Source of the DNA: Actinoplanes subtropicus
GTDB lineage: Bacteria > Actinomycetota > Actinomycetes > Mycobacteriales > Micromonosporaceae
Assembly (NCBI RefSeq): GCF_000721705.1
Contig: NZ_JOJL01000011.1
Coordinates: 62,001-126,000, forward strand
Length of the DNA stretch: 64,000 nucleotides
Direction: 5' to 3'
How positions within the stretch are numbered: position 1 is the first letter of the stretch; each line of letters starts with the position of its first letter. Positions 42,268 to 50,785 of the stretch are shown here, piece by piece. Position numbers and translations under genes: made by a program. Under the pieces are notes generated by a model. It was not told where the DNA came from. It saw only the letters and a program-made list of their open reading frames with translations, and searched no databases.

Positions 42268-43310
42268 CCCGTTCATGGCGTACGGCGGGGATGGTCGCCG
42301 CGGCGGCGGTGGTCGTGGCGTTCGCCGTCACGGTCGTCGTCGTGGTGACCCGCACGCCCGCTTCGCCGCCCACCGCAGCGTCGCCGCTCACCGCCACGCC
42401 ACCGGCCACGGCCTCGGCGGCGTCGCCGCGCACGGCCACGCCCGCGCCGCCGGTCACGCGCCCACCCGCGGCCACGGCGCCGTTGCTCGGCATCCGCGAC
42501 TGGGCGTATCAGTTGCAGGACTATCCGGGCGGCCGGCTCGATCGGCTGGCCGGCGGGCCGTACCAGCTGATCGTGGTCGACCTGGCCCGGGACGCGGCCG
42601 CGGACTACTTCACCGCCGCGGAGATCGCCCGGGTCCGCGCCACGGGAAAGCGCGTACTCGCCTACTTCGAGATCGGCAGCATCGAGAACTTCCGGCCGGA
42701 GTACTCGCAGCTGCACCGGGCGGCGCCCGACCTGATCGCCAACGCGTGGCCGGAGTGGCCGGGCGAGTACTTCACCCGCTACTACGATCCGCGCTGGTGG
42801 TCGATGGTCGTGCGGCCCCGGGTCGACCGGGCGTTGCGCGCCGGGTTCGACGGCGTCTATCTGGACACCCCGCTCGCGTACGAGCAAATCGATCTGAAAG
42901 CGACGCAAGGCCGCGACCGTGCCGCCCTGGCGCGCGACATGGCCGCACTGATCGTGCGGATCAGCCGGTACGCCAAGGCCGCCCGGCCCGGCTTCCTGAT
43001 CGTCCCGCAGAACTCGCCCGAGCTGCGCCACCAGCGGGGATACACCGCGGCGATCGACGGCATCGGCATGGAGGAGCTGTTCTACGAGGCCACCGACGAG
43101 CGGTGCGCCCAGGACTACTGCGCGGAGAACCTCGCCGAGACCCGTGCGCTGCGCGCCGCGGGGAAGTTCGTGCTCGGCGTCGACTACGCCACCCGGCCGG
43201 CCGACGTGCGCGCGGCCTGCGCCCGGTACGCGACCGAACATTTCGCCGGCACGGTCACCGTGCTGGGTCTCGACCGCACCACCCCGCCGTGTCCCGCACG
43301 CGGCGCCTAA
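42264..43310 (+). CDS. Membrane-anchored or secreted GH114-type endo-alpha-1,4-polygalactosaminidase
   Basis: The protein has 348 residues; ATG 42264. A hydrophobic segment AGMVAAAAVVVAFAVTVVVVV (21 residues, split here by position 8-28) is followed by a Thr/Pro/Ala spacer to about residue 70. The GH114 barrel shows GIRDWAYQLQDY, VVDLARDAAADYFT, VLAYFEIGSIENFRPEYSQ, GFDGVYLDTPLAYEQ and VPQNSPELR. GH114 includes Ega3, which cuts galactosaminogalactan, and the hydrolase half of PelA. It would trim the polymer outside the cell. The spacer suggests that the catalytic domain stands off the membrane. Confidence 0.8.
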   Translation: MTRSWRTAGMVAAAAVVVAFAVTVVVVVTRTPASPPTAASPLTATPPATASAASPRTATPAPPVTRPPAATAPLLGIRDWAYQLQDYPGGRLDRLAGGPYQLIVVDLARDAAADYFTAAEIARVRATGKRVLAYFEIGSIENFRPEYSQLHRAAPDLIANAWPEWPGEYFTRYYDPRWWSMVVRPRVDRALRAGFDGVYLDTPLAYEQIDLKATQGRDRAALARDMAALIVRISRYAKAARPGFLIVPQNSPELRHQRGYTAAIDGIGMEELFYEATDERCAQDYCAENLAETRALRAAGKFVLGVDYATRPADVRAACARYATEHFAGTVTVLGLDRTTPPCPARGA

Positions 43311-43329
43311 CCGGAACCGGAGGAGAAGA

Positions 43330-44643
43330 ATGCCTCAGACGATCGGGGTCGTCGGGCTCGGCTACGTCGGGCTCACCCTGACCGCGGCGCTGGCCGACAA
43401 GGGGTTCGTCGTGCACGGCGCCGACGTGTCGCCCAGGGTGATCGACAGCTTGTCGCAGGGCCGCTCGCACATCTTCGAGCCGGGCGTCGCGGAGATCTTC
43501 GCGGCCCGGATCGGCCGCGGCATCCACGTCGCCGCCGAGTTGCCGCGCGACACCGTCGACGTGGCCGTCATCAGTGTCTCGACACCGGTCGACGAGTCCA
43601 CGCGCCGACCGAACTTGGCCAACCTGGCGGCCGCGGCCCGGAGCGTCGCGGCGACCTGCCGGCCCGGCACGCTCGTCGTCGTCCGCAGCACGGTGCCGAT
43701 CGGCACGAGCCGCCGGGTGGTGCTGCCCGAACTGCGCGCCGCGTGGGGCGATGACGTCAGGCTGGTGATGGCGCCGGAGCGGACCATCCAGGGCCAGGCG
43801 CTGCGCGAGCTTGTCGAGCTGCCGCAGGTGGTCGGCGGGCTGGACGAGGCGAGCCGGCGGGCCGGGGCGGAGTTCTTCCGCGGGCTGGTGAACACCGTCG
43901 TCGAGGTGTCCGAGCTGGAGACGGCTGAGATGGTGAAGCTCTCCAACAACTGCCACACCGATCTGATCTACTCGTTCGGCAACGAGATCGCGCTGATCGC
44001 CGAGCAGCACGGCTTGGACCCGCTCGAGGTGATCCGGGCGGCGAACCTCGGCTACCCGCGGCCCGACCTGTCCAAGCCGGGCTACGTCGGCGGCGGCTGC
44101 CTCTCCAAGGACCCGTACATCATGCTGGACAGCTCCGGCGGGTACCGGCCGTTCCTGGTCGGGAAGGCCCGCGAGCTGAACGAGTTCCTGCCGGTCCACG
44201 TGGCCGAGACGGTGGTGCGGCAGCTTCAGGAACTGCGGGGCGCGACGCGCGGCGCCCGGCTCGCCGTGCTCGGCTGGGCGTACAAGGGGTGGCCGCCGAC
44301 CGACGACATGCGCGGCACGCCGATCGCCGCCATGATGCCGATCTTCTCGGCCGCCGGGATCACCGTGACCGGCCACGACCCGATGGTGCACGACGACGTC
44401 ATCCGGCAGTACGGCGGCGAGCCGATCAGCCTGGACAAGGCGTTCACCGACAGCGACGCCATCCTGGTCATCAACGACCATCCCGACTACCGGGCGATCG
44501 AGGTTACCGAGGTGCTCGGCGCCGGCCGCCCGGCGCTCATCTACGACTCGTGGCGGGTGCTGGACGGCCCGGCGATCGCCGCGGCCGGCATCCGCTATGC
44601 GGCTCTCGGCTACCTTCCGCGTACGGGAAAGGCTCTGGCATGA
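43330..44643 (+). CDS. NDP-sugar 6-dehydrogenase (WecC/WbpA/UDP-glucose dehydrogenase family)
   Basis: The protein has 437 residues; ATG 43330 follows GGAGGAG, which decides the start. NAD motif IGVVGLGYVGLTLTAAL, VISVSTPVDE, VRSTVPIGTS, LVMAPERTIQGQALREL, KLSNNCHTDLIYSFGNEIAL and the catalytic cysteine in GGGCLSKDPYIM. The C-terminal LGWAYKGWPPTDDMRGTP is typical. It oxidises C6 of a UDP-sugar to a uronic acid with two NAD. The VMAPERTIQGQALREL segment is closer to UDP-ManNAc/UDP-HexNAc dehydrogenases than to UDP-glucose dehydrogenase, so the polymer may contain a HexNAc uronic acid; this is inference. Confidence 0.85.
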   Translation: MPQTIGVVGLGYVGLTLTAALADKGFVVHGADVSPRVIDSLSQGRSHIFEPGVAEIFAARIGRGIHVAAELPRDTVDVAVISVSTPVDESTRRPNLANLAAAARSVAATCRPGTLVVVRSTVPIGTSRRVVLPELRAAWGDDVRLVMAPERTIQGQALRELVELPQVVGGLDEASRRAGAEFFRGLVNTVVEVSELETAEMVKLSNNCHTDLIYSFGNEIALIAEQHGLDPLEVIRAANLGYPRPDLSKPGYVGGGCLSKDPYIMLDSSGGYRPFLVGKARELNEFLPVHVAETVVRQLQELRGATRGARLAVLGWAYKGWPPTDDMRGTPIAAMMPIFSAAGITVTGHDPMVHDDVIRQYGGEPISLDKAFTDSDAILVINDHPDYRAIEVTEVLGAGRPALIYDSWRVLDGPAIAAAGIRYAALGYLPRTGKALA

Positions 44644-45608
44644 AGGTTCTGCTGCTGGGCGGCGCCGGGTTCATCGGCCTGCATCTGGCCCGCCGGCTCG
44701 CCGCCGACGGGTGCGAAGTGACCATTGTGGACGACTTCTCGCGCGGCCGCCGGGACGCCGAGCTGGCGGCCGTGTGCGCCGACGATCGCGTCCGGATCGT
44801 TTCGGCCGACCTCACCGATCCGGCCACGTATGCCGCGCTCCCGCACGGCTGGGACCAGATCTACCTGCTCGCCGCGGTCGTCGGCGTGCGCAACGTCGAG
44901 CAGGATCCGGCCCGCGTGGTGCGGGTCAACACGCTGGTGGCCATGCACACGGTCGAGTGGGTCGCGCCGGGCGAGCGGGTGTTCTTCGCCTCCACCAGCG
45001 AGGTCTACGCCGGCGGGGTCGACGCGGGCGTGGTTGCGGTGCCCACCGCCGAGAACGTGCCCACGATGATTTCCGACATCACCCAACCCCGATTCGCGTA
45101 CGCCGTGAGCAAACTCCTCGGGGAAGCCGCTTTCCTGCACACCGCCCGGGCCCGGGGCTTCGAGGCGGTCGTGGGCCGGTTCCACAACGTGTACGGCCCT
45201 CGGATGGGCGCCGACCACGTCATCCCGGAGATGGCGCTGCGCGCGCGGGCCGGCGAGGACCCGTTCCGGGTGCCCGGTGCCGATCAGTTCCGAGCGTTCT
45301 GCCACGTCGACGACGCGGTCGAGGCCATGGTGCGGCTGATGGCGACCCCCGAGGCGGCCGGTCAGATCGTGCACATCGGCAACGATCGCGGCGAGACGAA
45401 CATCGGCGATCTCGCCAAGCTCGTCCTGCGGGTGGCCGGCTCGGGCGCGACCATCAAGGCCTCGCCGGCGCCGCGCGGCTCGGTGACCCGCCGCTGCCCC
45501 GACCTGACCCGCCTGCGCGACCTGACCGGGTACGAGCCGAAGGTGTCGCTCGAGGACGGCGTCCTGTCCACCTACGCCTGGTACGCGTCGCAGGGGAGGC
45601 CGGCATGA
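44640..45608 (+). CDS. NAD-dependent NDP-sugar epimerase/decarboxylase
   Basis: The protein has 322 residues; ATG 44640 overlaps the dehydrogenase stop. LLGGAGFIGLHLARRL, DDFSRGRRDAEL, FASTSEVYAGG, then RFAYAVSKLLGEAAF (intact YxxxK), FHNVYGPRMG and FRAFCHVDDAVEAM. The family includes UDP-glucuronate decarboxylases and 4-epimerases. Acting after the 6-dehydrogenase it may epimerise or decarboxylate the UDP-uronic acid. It is coupled to a short ORF by an ATGA overlap. Confidence 0.82.
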   Translation: MKVLLLGGAGFIGLHLARRLAADGCEVTIVDDFSRGRRDAELAAVCADDRVRIVSADLTDPATYAALPHGWDQIYLLAAVVGVRNVEQDPARVVRVNTLVAMHTVEWVAPGERVFFASTSEVYAGGVDAGVVAVPTAENVPTMISDITQPRFAYAVSKLLGEAAFLHTARARGFEAVVGRFHNVYGPRMGADHVIPEMALRARAGEDPFRVPGADQFRAFCHVDDAVEAMVRLMATPEAAGQIVHIGNDRGETNIGDLAKLVLRVAGSGATIKASPAPRGSVTRRCPDLTRLRDLTGYEPKVSLEDGVLSTYAWYASQGRPA

Positions 45609-45697
45609 CCGCCTGCACCGAGCGGCACCTCCGCAAGCTGCCCGCCCAGGCCGCAGGCGAGGGCCAGAAGGGCATGCCAAAGGAGGGCACAGCATGA
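45605..45697 (+). CDS. 30-codon ORF translationally coupled on both sides
   Basis: It starts at ATG 45605 in an ATGA overlap with the epimerase stop and ends at TGA 45695-45697 in an ATGA overlap with the following GH114-like start. The peptide is 30 residues, basic, without a membrane segment (begins MTACTERHLRKL). It contains the AAAGGAGGG ribosome site of the next gene. It may be a real small protein, or a spacer that keeps ribosomes moving to the GH114-like gene. No family recognised. Confidence 0.4.
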   Translation: MTACTERHLRKLPAQAAGEGQKGMPKEGTA

Positions 45698-46389
45698 GCG
45701 ACACGCCGCCGATCTGGTTCTACTACGGCAACGGCCATCTCATCGAACTGGCCGAGTACCCGCGGGTCGTCCTGCAACCCGACTTCTACACGCCGGCCGA
45801 GCTGAAGTACCTGTCCGGCGAGGGGGTGCAGACACTCGGCTACCTGTCGCTGTCGGAGGACCAGGGGCCCCCGGCGCCGTGGCAGCGGACCGAGAAGAAC
45901 CCCGACTGGGGCGGCTCGTTCGTCCATGTCGGACACCCGCAGTGGGTGGAGCACGTGGTCGGGCAGGCGCGGGCGGCGAAGGAGGCGGGCTTCGACGGGC
46001 TGTTCCTCGACACGCTGAACGTGGAGCTGACCTTCCCGGAGGACGTGCCGCACCTGCTCACGCTGGTGGCTGCGCTGCGCGCCGAGGTCGGGGACGGCTA
46101 CCTGCTGGCCAACCGCGGTTTCGGCATGCTGCCCCGGCTCGCCGAACTGGTCGACGGGGTGGTGTTCGAGTCGTTCTCGGCGCGCTGGACGGACGACGGC
46201 TACGCGCCGTGGCCGCCGGACGTGCTGGAGTTCCACGCCCAGATCGCCGAGCAACTGCTGCGGTTGCAGCTGGACCTGTACGCGCTGGACTACGCGGACA
46301 CGCCGGGGCTGACGGACTTCGCGGTCCGCCGGGCGCGGCAGTTCGGCATGCAGTGCGTGGTGAGCGACCGGGCGTTGTCGCGGGTCTGA
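45694..46389 (+). CDS. GH114-like protein without signal peptide
   Basis: The protein has 231 residues; ATG 45694 has AAAGGAGGG 8 bp upstream. It starts IWFYYGNGHLIELAEYPRVV and has VQTLGYLSLSEDQGPPAPWQ, AKEAGFDGLFLDTLNVELTF, YLLANRGFGMLPRLAELVDG and VFESFSARW, the pattern of GH114/TM1410-type barrels. No signal peptide, so it is predicted to be cytosolic, unlike the GH114 protein encoded at 42264. It may cut misdirected polymer or primer inside the cell or act as a binding factor. Last gene of the operon. Confidence 0.72.
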   Translation: MSDTPPIWFYYGNGHLIELAEYPRVVLQPDFYTPAELKYLSGEGVQTLGYLSLSEDQGPPAPWQRTEKNPDWGGSFVHVGHPQWVEHVVGQARAAKEAGFDGLFLDTLNVELTFPEDVPHLLTLVAALRAEVGDGYLLANRGFGMLPRLAELVDGVVFESFSARWTDDGYAPWPPDVLEFHAQIAEQLLRLQLDLYALDYADTPGLTDFAVRRARQFGMQCVVSDRALSRV

Positions 46390-46494
46390 GGCGGCGGCCC
46401 TCGACGGCCGGCTCGGCTGACCGGCCGGCGTGAGCTGCGGCTCATGGCGGCCGGCGCGCCGATCGACTCGCCCGCGGAGAGCTACTGTCGGATC

Positions 46495-47478
46495 GTGTCA
46501 GTAGCTCTCTCCCTGCTCGACCTCGCGCCGATCCGGCGCGGCCAATCCGCCAAGGACAGCTTCGCCGCCTCCGTCGAGCTGGCCCGCGCCGCCGAGCGCA
46601 GCGGTTTCCGCCGGGTCTGGTACGCCGAGCACCACAACATGCCGACCATCGCCTCCTCGGCGACCAGCGTGCTGATCGGGCATGTCGCCGATCACACCGA
46701 GTCGATCCGGCTGGGCGCCGGCGGCATCATGCTGCCCAACCACTCGCCGCTGGTGATCGCCGAGCAGTTCGGCACGCTCGCCGCGCTGCACCCGGGCCGG
46801 ATCGACCTGGGCCTCGGCCGGGCGCCCGGCAGCGATCAGAACACGATGCTCGCCCTGCGCCGCAACCCGGCCTCGGCCGACACCTTCCCCGACGACGTGC
46901 TCGAGCTGCAGGGCTACCTGAGCGGCCACACCCGGGTGCCGGGCGTGCAGGCAGTGCCACGGGCCGACGAGATCGTCCCGCTGTATCTCCTCGGATCGTC
47001 GCTGTTCGGCGCCCAACTCGCGGCGCGCCTCGGACTCCCGTACGCCTTCGCCTCGCATTTCGCTCCCGACGCCCTGCACCGGGCGGTGGACACCTATCGG
47101 GACACCTTCCGGCCGTCCGAACAGCTTGCCCAGCCGTACGTGATCGCCGGGGTCAACGTGTTCGCGGCCGGCGAGCACGACCGCGCCGTGGAGCAGATGC
47201 GGGTGGCCTACCGCGCGCGGACCCGGGCCTTCATCGCTCGCGGCCCGCTCGGCGGCAACTTCACCGACGCCGAGATCGACGAGTTCCTGGCCTCGCCGCA
47301 GGGCTCGCAGCTGGCCTCGATGACGCGGTACACCGCGGTGGGCACCGCCGACGAGGTGACCGAATATCTGACCGCTTTCGCGAAGAGCTGCCAGGCGGAC
47401 GAGCTGATCACGACGCATCAGGCGCCGGAGACCGCCGATCGGATCCACTCCATCGAGCTCGTCGGTGGCCATTGGTGA
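46495..47478 (+). CDS. LLM-class flavin-dependent oxidoreductase (MsnO8-like group)
   Basis: The protein has 327 residues. GTG 46495 is chosen because the fold begins [15 protein letters not shown]; an upstream ATG at 46444 would add 17 unrelated residues. Luciferase-family motifs: [50 protein letters not shown] and [13 protein letters not shown]. It uses FMN; the substrate is unknown. It is preceded by 105 bp without other genes and is followed by a convergent MFS gene. Confidence 0.82.
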   Translation: MSVALSLLDLAPIRRGQSAKDSFAASVELARAAERSGFRRVWYAEHHNMPTIASSATSVLIGHVADHTESIRLGAGGIMLPNHSPLVIAEQFGTLAALHPGRIDLGLGRAPGSDQNTMLALRRNPASADTFPDDVLELQGYLSGHTRVPGVQAVPRADEIVPLYLLGSSLFGAQLAARLGLPYAFASHFAPDALHRAVDTYRDTFRPSEQLAQPYVIAGVNVFAAGEHDRAVEQMRVAYRARTRAFIARGPLGGNFTDAEIDEFLASPQGSQLASMTRYTAVGTADEVTEYLTAFAKSCQADELITTHQAPETADRIHSIELVGGHW

Positions 47479-47525
47479 ACGATTTCGTGGCGGTCCGGGC
47501 GTAGGCCGGCTGCACTCGGAGTCGC

Positions 47526-48977
47526 TCAACGCCGATCCGCGACGACTGGGCGGCCACCCATCCGCGCACGATCGCCCGCCGCCCCCGCAACACCGGACTT
47601 CTTACGTCCGGGCACGAAGAACGCCGCGATCAGGGCGGGCAGGCTCAGCGCGATCGACCAGGCGAAGGCGTGATCGAACGCGACCGCCGGGTCGGCGGCG
47701 TGCGCGGCCAGCCCGCGCTGCAGGAGCACGGCCAGGATCGCGGTGCCGAACGACCCGCCCAGCTGCTGCATGATCCGGGTGGTGGTGCTGGCGTGCGGGA
47801 CCTGCGGCTCGGCCAGTCCGTCGTACGCGCCGAACAGCACCGCCATCATCACCGTGCCCAGCCCGGCGCCCCGGACGACCAGGGCGCCCGCGAGCAGGAC
47901 CGGGCTGGTGTGAGGCCCGGCGAAGGCGAACGGCAGCGTCCCGGCGATCGACAGCAGCACCGCGGTGAGCACCACCACGCGGGCGCCCCACCGTTCGGCG
48001 AACCCGGCGACGGCCCGGGACAGCGCGATGCCGACTCCCTGCGGCATCATCAGCAGCCCCGCGGTGACCACGCTGTCGCCGCGCAGCTGCTGGTAGTACA
48101 GCGGCAGGAGCAGCAGCGCGCCGAACGACGCCATCCCGGTGAGGAACATCAGCACGCTCGCCGCCGAGAACGTCCGCACCTTGAACAGCCGCAGGTCGAC
48201 CAGGGGTTCGGCCGCGCGCAGGGCCTGCCGGAGAAAGACGCCGAGCAGGACCGCTCCGCCGATGAGCGGCAGCAGGACGGCCGGATGGGCGACGCCACCG
48301 CGGTTGCCGAGCTCGCTCAGGCCGTACACGATGCCGGCCAGAGCGGGGGAGAGCAGGAGCAGACCGATCAGATCGAGCCGATGGGTGCGGTGGCCGGCGT
48401 CGAGCGGCAGAAAGACCGTGGCCAGAACGATCGCGGCGAGGCAGATCGGCGGGTTCACGTAGAAGATCCACCGCCAGGACATGTGGTTGACGATCAGGCC
48501 GCCGATCACCGGTCCGAACACCGGTCCCAGCAGGGCCGGCAGGCTGACCAGCGCCATCATGTTCCGCATCCGCGCGCCGCCGCCCGCGCCGCCGGTGGCG
48601 CCCCCGATCAGCAGCGTCTGCATGATCGGGATGAGCAGGCCGGCCGCGATGCCCTGCAGCGCGCGGAAACCGATCAGCGAGCCGGTGTTCCAGGCGAGGC
48701 CGGCGAGCACCGAACCGGTCAGGAACAGCCACAGCGCGGCCAGCCAGACCCGGCGAGCCCCGAACCGTCGCGACGCCCACCCGGTCACCGGGATCGCCAT
48801 CGCCATGGCCAGCAGATATCCGGTGCTGACCCATTGGATGGTGGAAACCGTGGCGCCCAGGTCCCGGCGCAGCGTGGGGATCGCCACGTTGACGATCGTG
48901 GTGTCCAGCAGCGGGGCGATCAGCCCCAGGACGATCACCAGCGCCACGACCAGCGGGCTGGTCTCTCGGTGTTTCAT
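47526..48977 (-). CDS. MFS multidrug efflux pump, DHA2 (EmrB/QacA) family
   Basis: The protein has 483 residues; ATG 48977 with GGGAAG upstream. About 14 membrane segments. Motif D1 LLDTTIVNVAIPTLRRDLGA in the first helix, WVSTGYLLAMAMAIPVTGWA, motif A GWASRRFGARRVWLAAL and motif C LGPVFGPVIGGL. Proton-driven export of drugs or hydrophobic metabolites is expected. It is divergent from a TetR gene, with two identical operators between them, so it is likely induced by its substrate. Confidence 0.9.
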   Translation of the reverse strand: MKHRETSPLVVALVIVLGLIAPLLDTTIVNVAIPTLRRDLGATVSTIQWVSTGYLLAMAMAIPVTGWASRRFGARRVWLAALWLFLTGSVLAGLAWNTGSLIGFRALQGIAAGLLIPIMQTLLIGGATGGAGGGARMRNMMALVSLPALLGPVFGPVIGGLIVNHMSWRWIFYVNPPICLAAIVLATVFLPLDAGHRTHRLDLIGLLLLSPALAGIVYGLSELGNRGGVAHPAVLLPLIGGAVLLGVFLRQALRAAEPLVDLRLFKVRTFSAASVLMFLTGMASFGALLLLPLYYQQLRGDSVVTAGLLMMPQGVGIALSRAVAGFAERWGARVVVLTAVLLSIAGTLPFAFAGPHTSPVLLAGALVVRGAGLGTVMMAVLFGAYDGLAEPQVPHASTTTRIMQQLGGSFGTAILAVLLQRGLAAHAADPAVAFDHAFAWSIALSLPALIAAFFVPGRKKSGVAGAAGDRARMGGRPVVADRR

Positions 48978-48997
48978 GGGCTTCCCTTTCCCGAATA

Positions 48998-49058
48998 AGA
49001 GACGATGCGTCTCTAAGTCGGAATGGTAGGCTCGGGTCGTAAGAGACGCAACGTCTCT
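48998..49058. promoter_or_regulatory. Pair of TetR operators between the DHA2 pump and its regulator
   Basis: AGAGACG-N3-CGTCTCT occurs twice, at 48998-49014 (spacer ATG) and 49042-49058 (spacer CAA), 44 bp apart centre to centre, that is about four helical turns. One is near each divergent start. Confidence 0.85.
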
Positions 49059-49087
49059 TCTCAGGGTTCTCAGGAAGGCGGTGCGCC

Positions 49088-49669
49088 GTGCCGAGCAGGC
49101 GCCGCGGGGAAGAACTGGAGGCCACGATCCTGGAGGCGGCGTGGGCCGAGATCCGGGAGAACGGTTACCAGCGGCTGACCGTCGAAGGCGTTGCCGCCCG
49201 GGCGCACACCGGCAAACAGGTGCTCTACCGCCGCTGGCCCAACCGGGTACGGCTGACCGTCGCCGCGATCCGGCACGCCCTCGGCCCGCTGGTGCCCGAG
49301 GTGCCGGACACCGGCTCGCTGCGCGGTGACTACCTCGCCGTGCTGCGCGCGATGGCCGCCCGGGCCCGGCACTACACGCCCGAGCTGCTGTACGGCCTGC
49401 TCTCCGAGATGCCCGAGTTCGGCGGCGAGGTCTTCGCCACCCTTCCCGAGGTCATCACCCCCATCCTGCGCAACGCGGCCGCCCGCGGCGAGATCCCGAC
49501 CGCCGATCTGCCCGAGCGGGTGGCCGCCTTGCCGCTCAACCTGATCCGCTATGAGGGCCTGCGCAGTCCCGGCGCGTGGCAGGTCCTCGACGAGGCCGCC
49601 GCCGACCGGCTCTTCGCCGAGATCCTCGACCAGATCTTCCTGCCCCTGGTGTGCCGGCCCGATTGCTGA
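49088..49669 (+). CDS. TetR-family regulator of the DHA2 pump
   Basis: The protein has 193 residues; GTG 49088 preceded by AGGAAGG. HTH: YQRLTVEGVAARAHTGKQVL followed by YRRWPNR. The C-terminal ligand domain is of the TetR_C type with LLYGLLSEMPEFGGE. It represses the divergent pump and itself through the two 17-bp palindromes. The ligand is unknown. Confidence 0.88.
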   Translation: MPSRRRGEELEATILEAAWAEIRENGYQRLTVEGVAARAHTGKQVLYRRWPNRVRLTVAAIRHALGPLVPEVPDTGSLRGDYLAVLRAMAARARHYTPELLYGLLSEMPEFGGEVFATLPEVITPILRNAAARGEIPTADLPERVAALPLNLIRYEGLRSPGAWQVLDEAAADRLFAEILDQIFLPLVCRPDC

Positions 49670-49809
49670 GCGTCACGCCGCCGTGCCCGGCTTCGCCGTA
49701 AACCTCATGATTTCCTTAGAGGAGTCGTAAGTTCGGCGGTGTTCATAGCATCGGTCCCTAGACTGCCTCCCGCCCGAACCGGGCTCAGTCGAGCGTGGGG
49801 AGAACCGTT

Positions 49810-50610
49810 TTGAGGCCTGGCACCGGAACCGCCCTCACCCTGTTCGCGGCGGCCCTGTTGCTCGCCTCGGCGCCGGTGGCGGCACACGCGGAGGCGAAGG
49901 ACGGCGCGGCCAGCACGCTCGATCTCGACTTCGTCCGGCGCGTGCACGACACGGTCCTCGGCGTCGCGCCGGCCGCCGCGCTGGCCAAGGACATGAGCGC
50001 GGCCGCCGCGGTGAAGACGCTCGCCGCTCGGGTCGACACCGAGGACGCGCAGCTCGGCACGCTCGCCCGGACCACCGCCGCGACGCTGAAGCTGACGCTG
50101 ACCGATCCGCTGCCGGCCGACGAGAAGGCCCAGTTGGCGACGCTGCGGCAGCACACCGGATCGGTTTTCGACGCGTACTTCGTGAATTATCTGTGGTCGT
50201 TGGACAGCGACCTGTTGCCGGTGGCGACCACGGTGCGCGCCACCACGAAGAACGCCGCGGTGCGCAAACTGTCCGAACGGGCGGAAGCGATCACCACCGG
50301 TCAGCTGCCGCTGCTGCAGAAGTCGGGCCTGCTGCGGACCGCGGTGACCCCGGCCGCGTCCGCCCCGGCGGCCGCGAAACTGCCCGGCGGCGTGCCGTAC
50401 AACCAGGACCTGATGGCCAAGGCGCGCTCCGGTGGTGGGTCCTTCATGGCAACCATTCCCGTACGCCTGGGGGTGCTGGCCACCGCGCTGGTGGTGGTGC
50501 TGGCCCTGACCTGGCGGCTGCGCACCCGGTCGCGGCGCCCGCGGCACTCCGCGGAGGTCTACCCGGTGGGCGTGACCCGGCGGCCCTCCCCGACGTCCTC
50601 GTCGCGCTAG
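49810..50610 (+). CDS. Exported DUF4142-domain protein with C-terminal membrane anchor
   Basis: The protein has 266 residues if it starts at TTG 49810, which has GGGGAG about 9 bp upstream; a GTG at 49795 in the same frame would overlap that site. Signal peptide (ALTLFAAALLLASAPVAAHA). DUF4142 segment: LDLDFVRRVHDTVLG, AVKTLAARVDTEDAQLGTLA and VFDAYFVNYLWSLDSDLLPV. A C-terminal membrane helix VRLGVLATALVVVLALTW is followed by a basic cytosolic tail. DUF4142 proteins are ferritin-like bundles of unknown role, often in envelope stress. Confidence 0.78.
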   Translation: MRPGTGTALTLFAAALLLASAPVAAHAEAKDGAASTLDLDFVRRVHDTVLGVAPAAALAKDMSAAAAVKTLAARVDTEDAQLGTLARTTAATLKLTLTDPLPADEKAQLATLRQHTGSVFDAYFVNYLWSLDSDLLPVATTVRATTKNAAVRKLSERAEAITTGQLPLLQKSGLLRTAVTPAASAPAAAKLPGGVPYNQDLMAKARSGGGSFMATIPVRLGVLATALVVVLALTWRLRTRSRRPRHSAEVYPVGVTRRPSPTSSSR

Positions 50611-50704
50611 CCACGCCACCACCGCGGCGCGCACCAAGAGACGCTCGAGCGCGTGGCGCACCGCTCCGCGGACGTCGGCGCACGGCGCCCGCTTCTCTCG
50701 CCGC

Positions 50705-50764
50705 GCGAGTATCTCGCCACGCGAGTATCTCGCCACGCGAGTATCTTGCTGGCGAGTATCTCGC
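50705..50764. repeat. Four tandem copies of a 13-bp palindrome
   Basis: GCGAGTATCTCGC at 50705-50717, 50721-50733, 50737-50749 (one change, T for C) and 50752-50764, with 2-3 bp spacers (period 16, 16, 15). Each unit is an inverted repeat GCGAG-TAT-CTCGC. It lies in the 175 bp between the convergent DUF4142 and MFS genes. It is not a CRISPR array (units too short, no unique spacers). Confidence 0.85.
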
Positions 50765-50785
50765 TCGGCGTGAGTGTGTCGGGGT

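Noticed and set aside
36000..46400. Interpreting the polysaccharide operon as a capsule or teichuronic acid locus only because of the UDP-sugar dehydrogenase
   Set aside because: The PelF, CE18 and GH114 signatures point more specifically to a galactosamine-type polymer; the dehydrogenase alone is not informative.
50705..50764. Possible CRISPR array
   Set aside because: Units of 13 bp with 2-3 bp near-constant spacers are tandem palindromes; no cas genes in the window.
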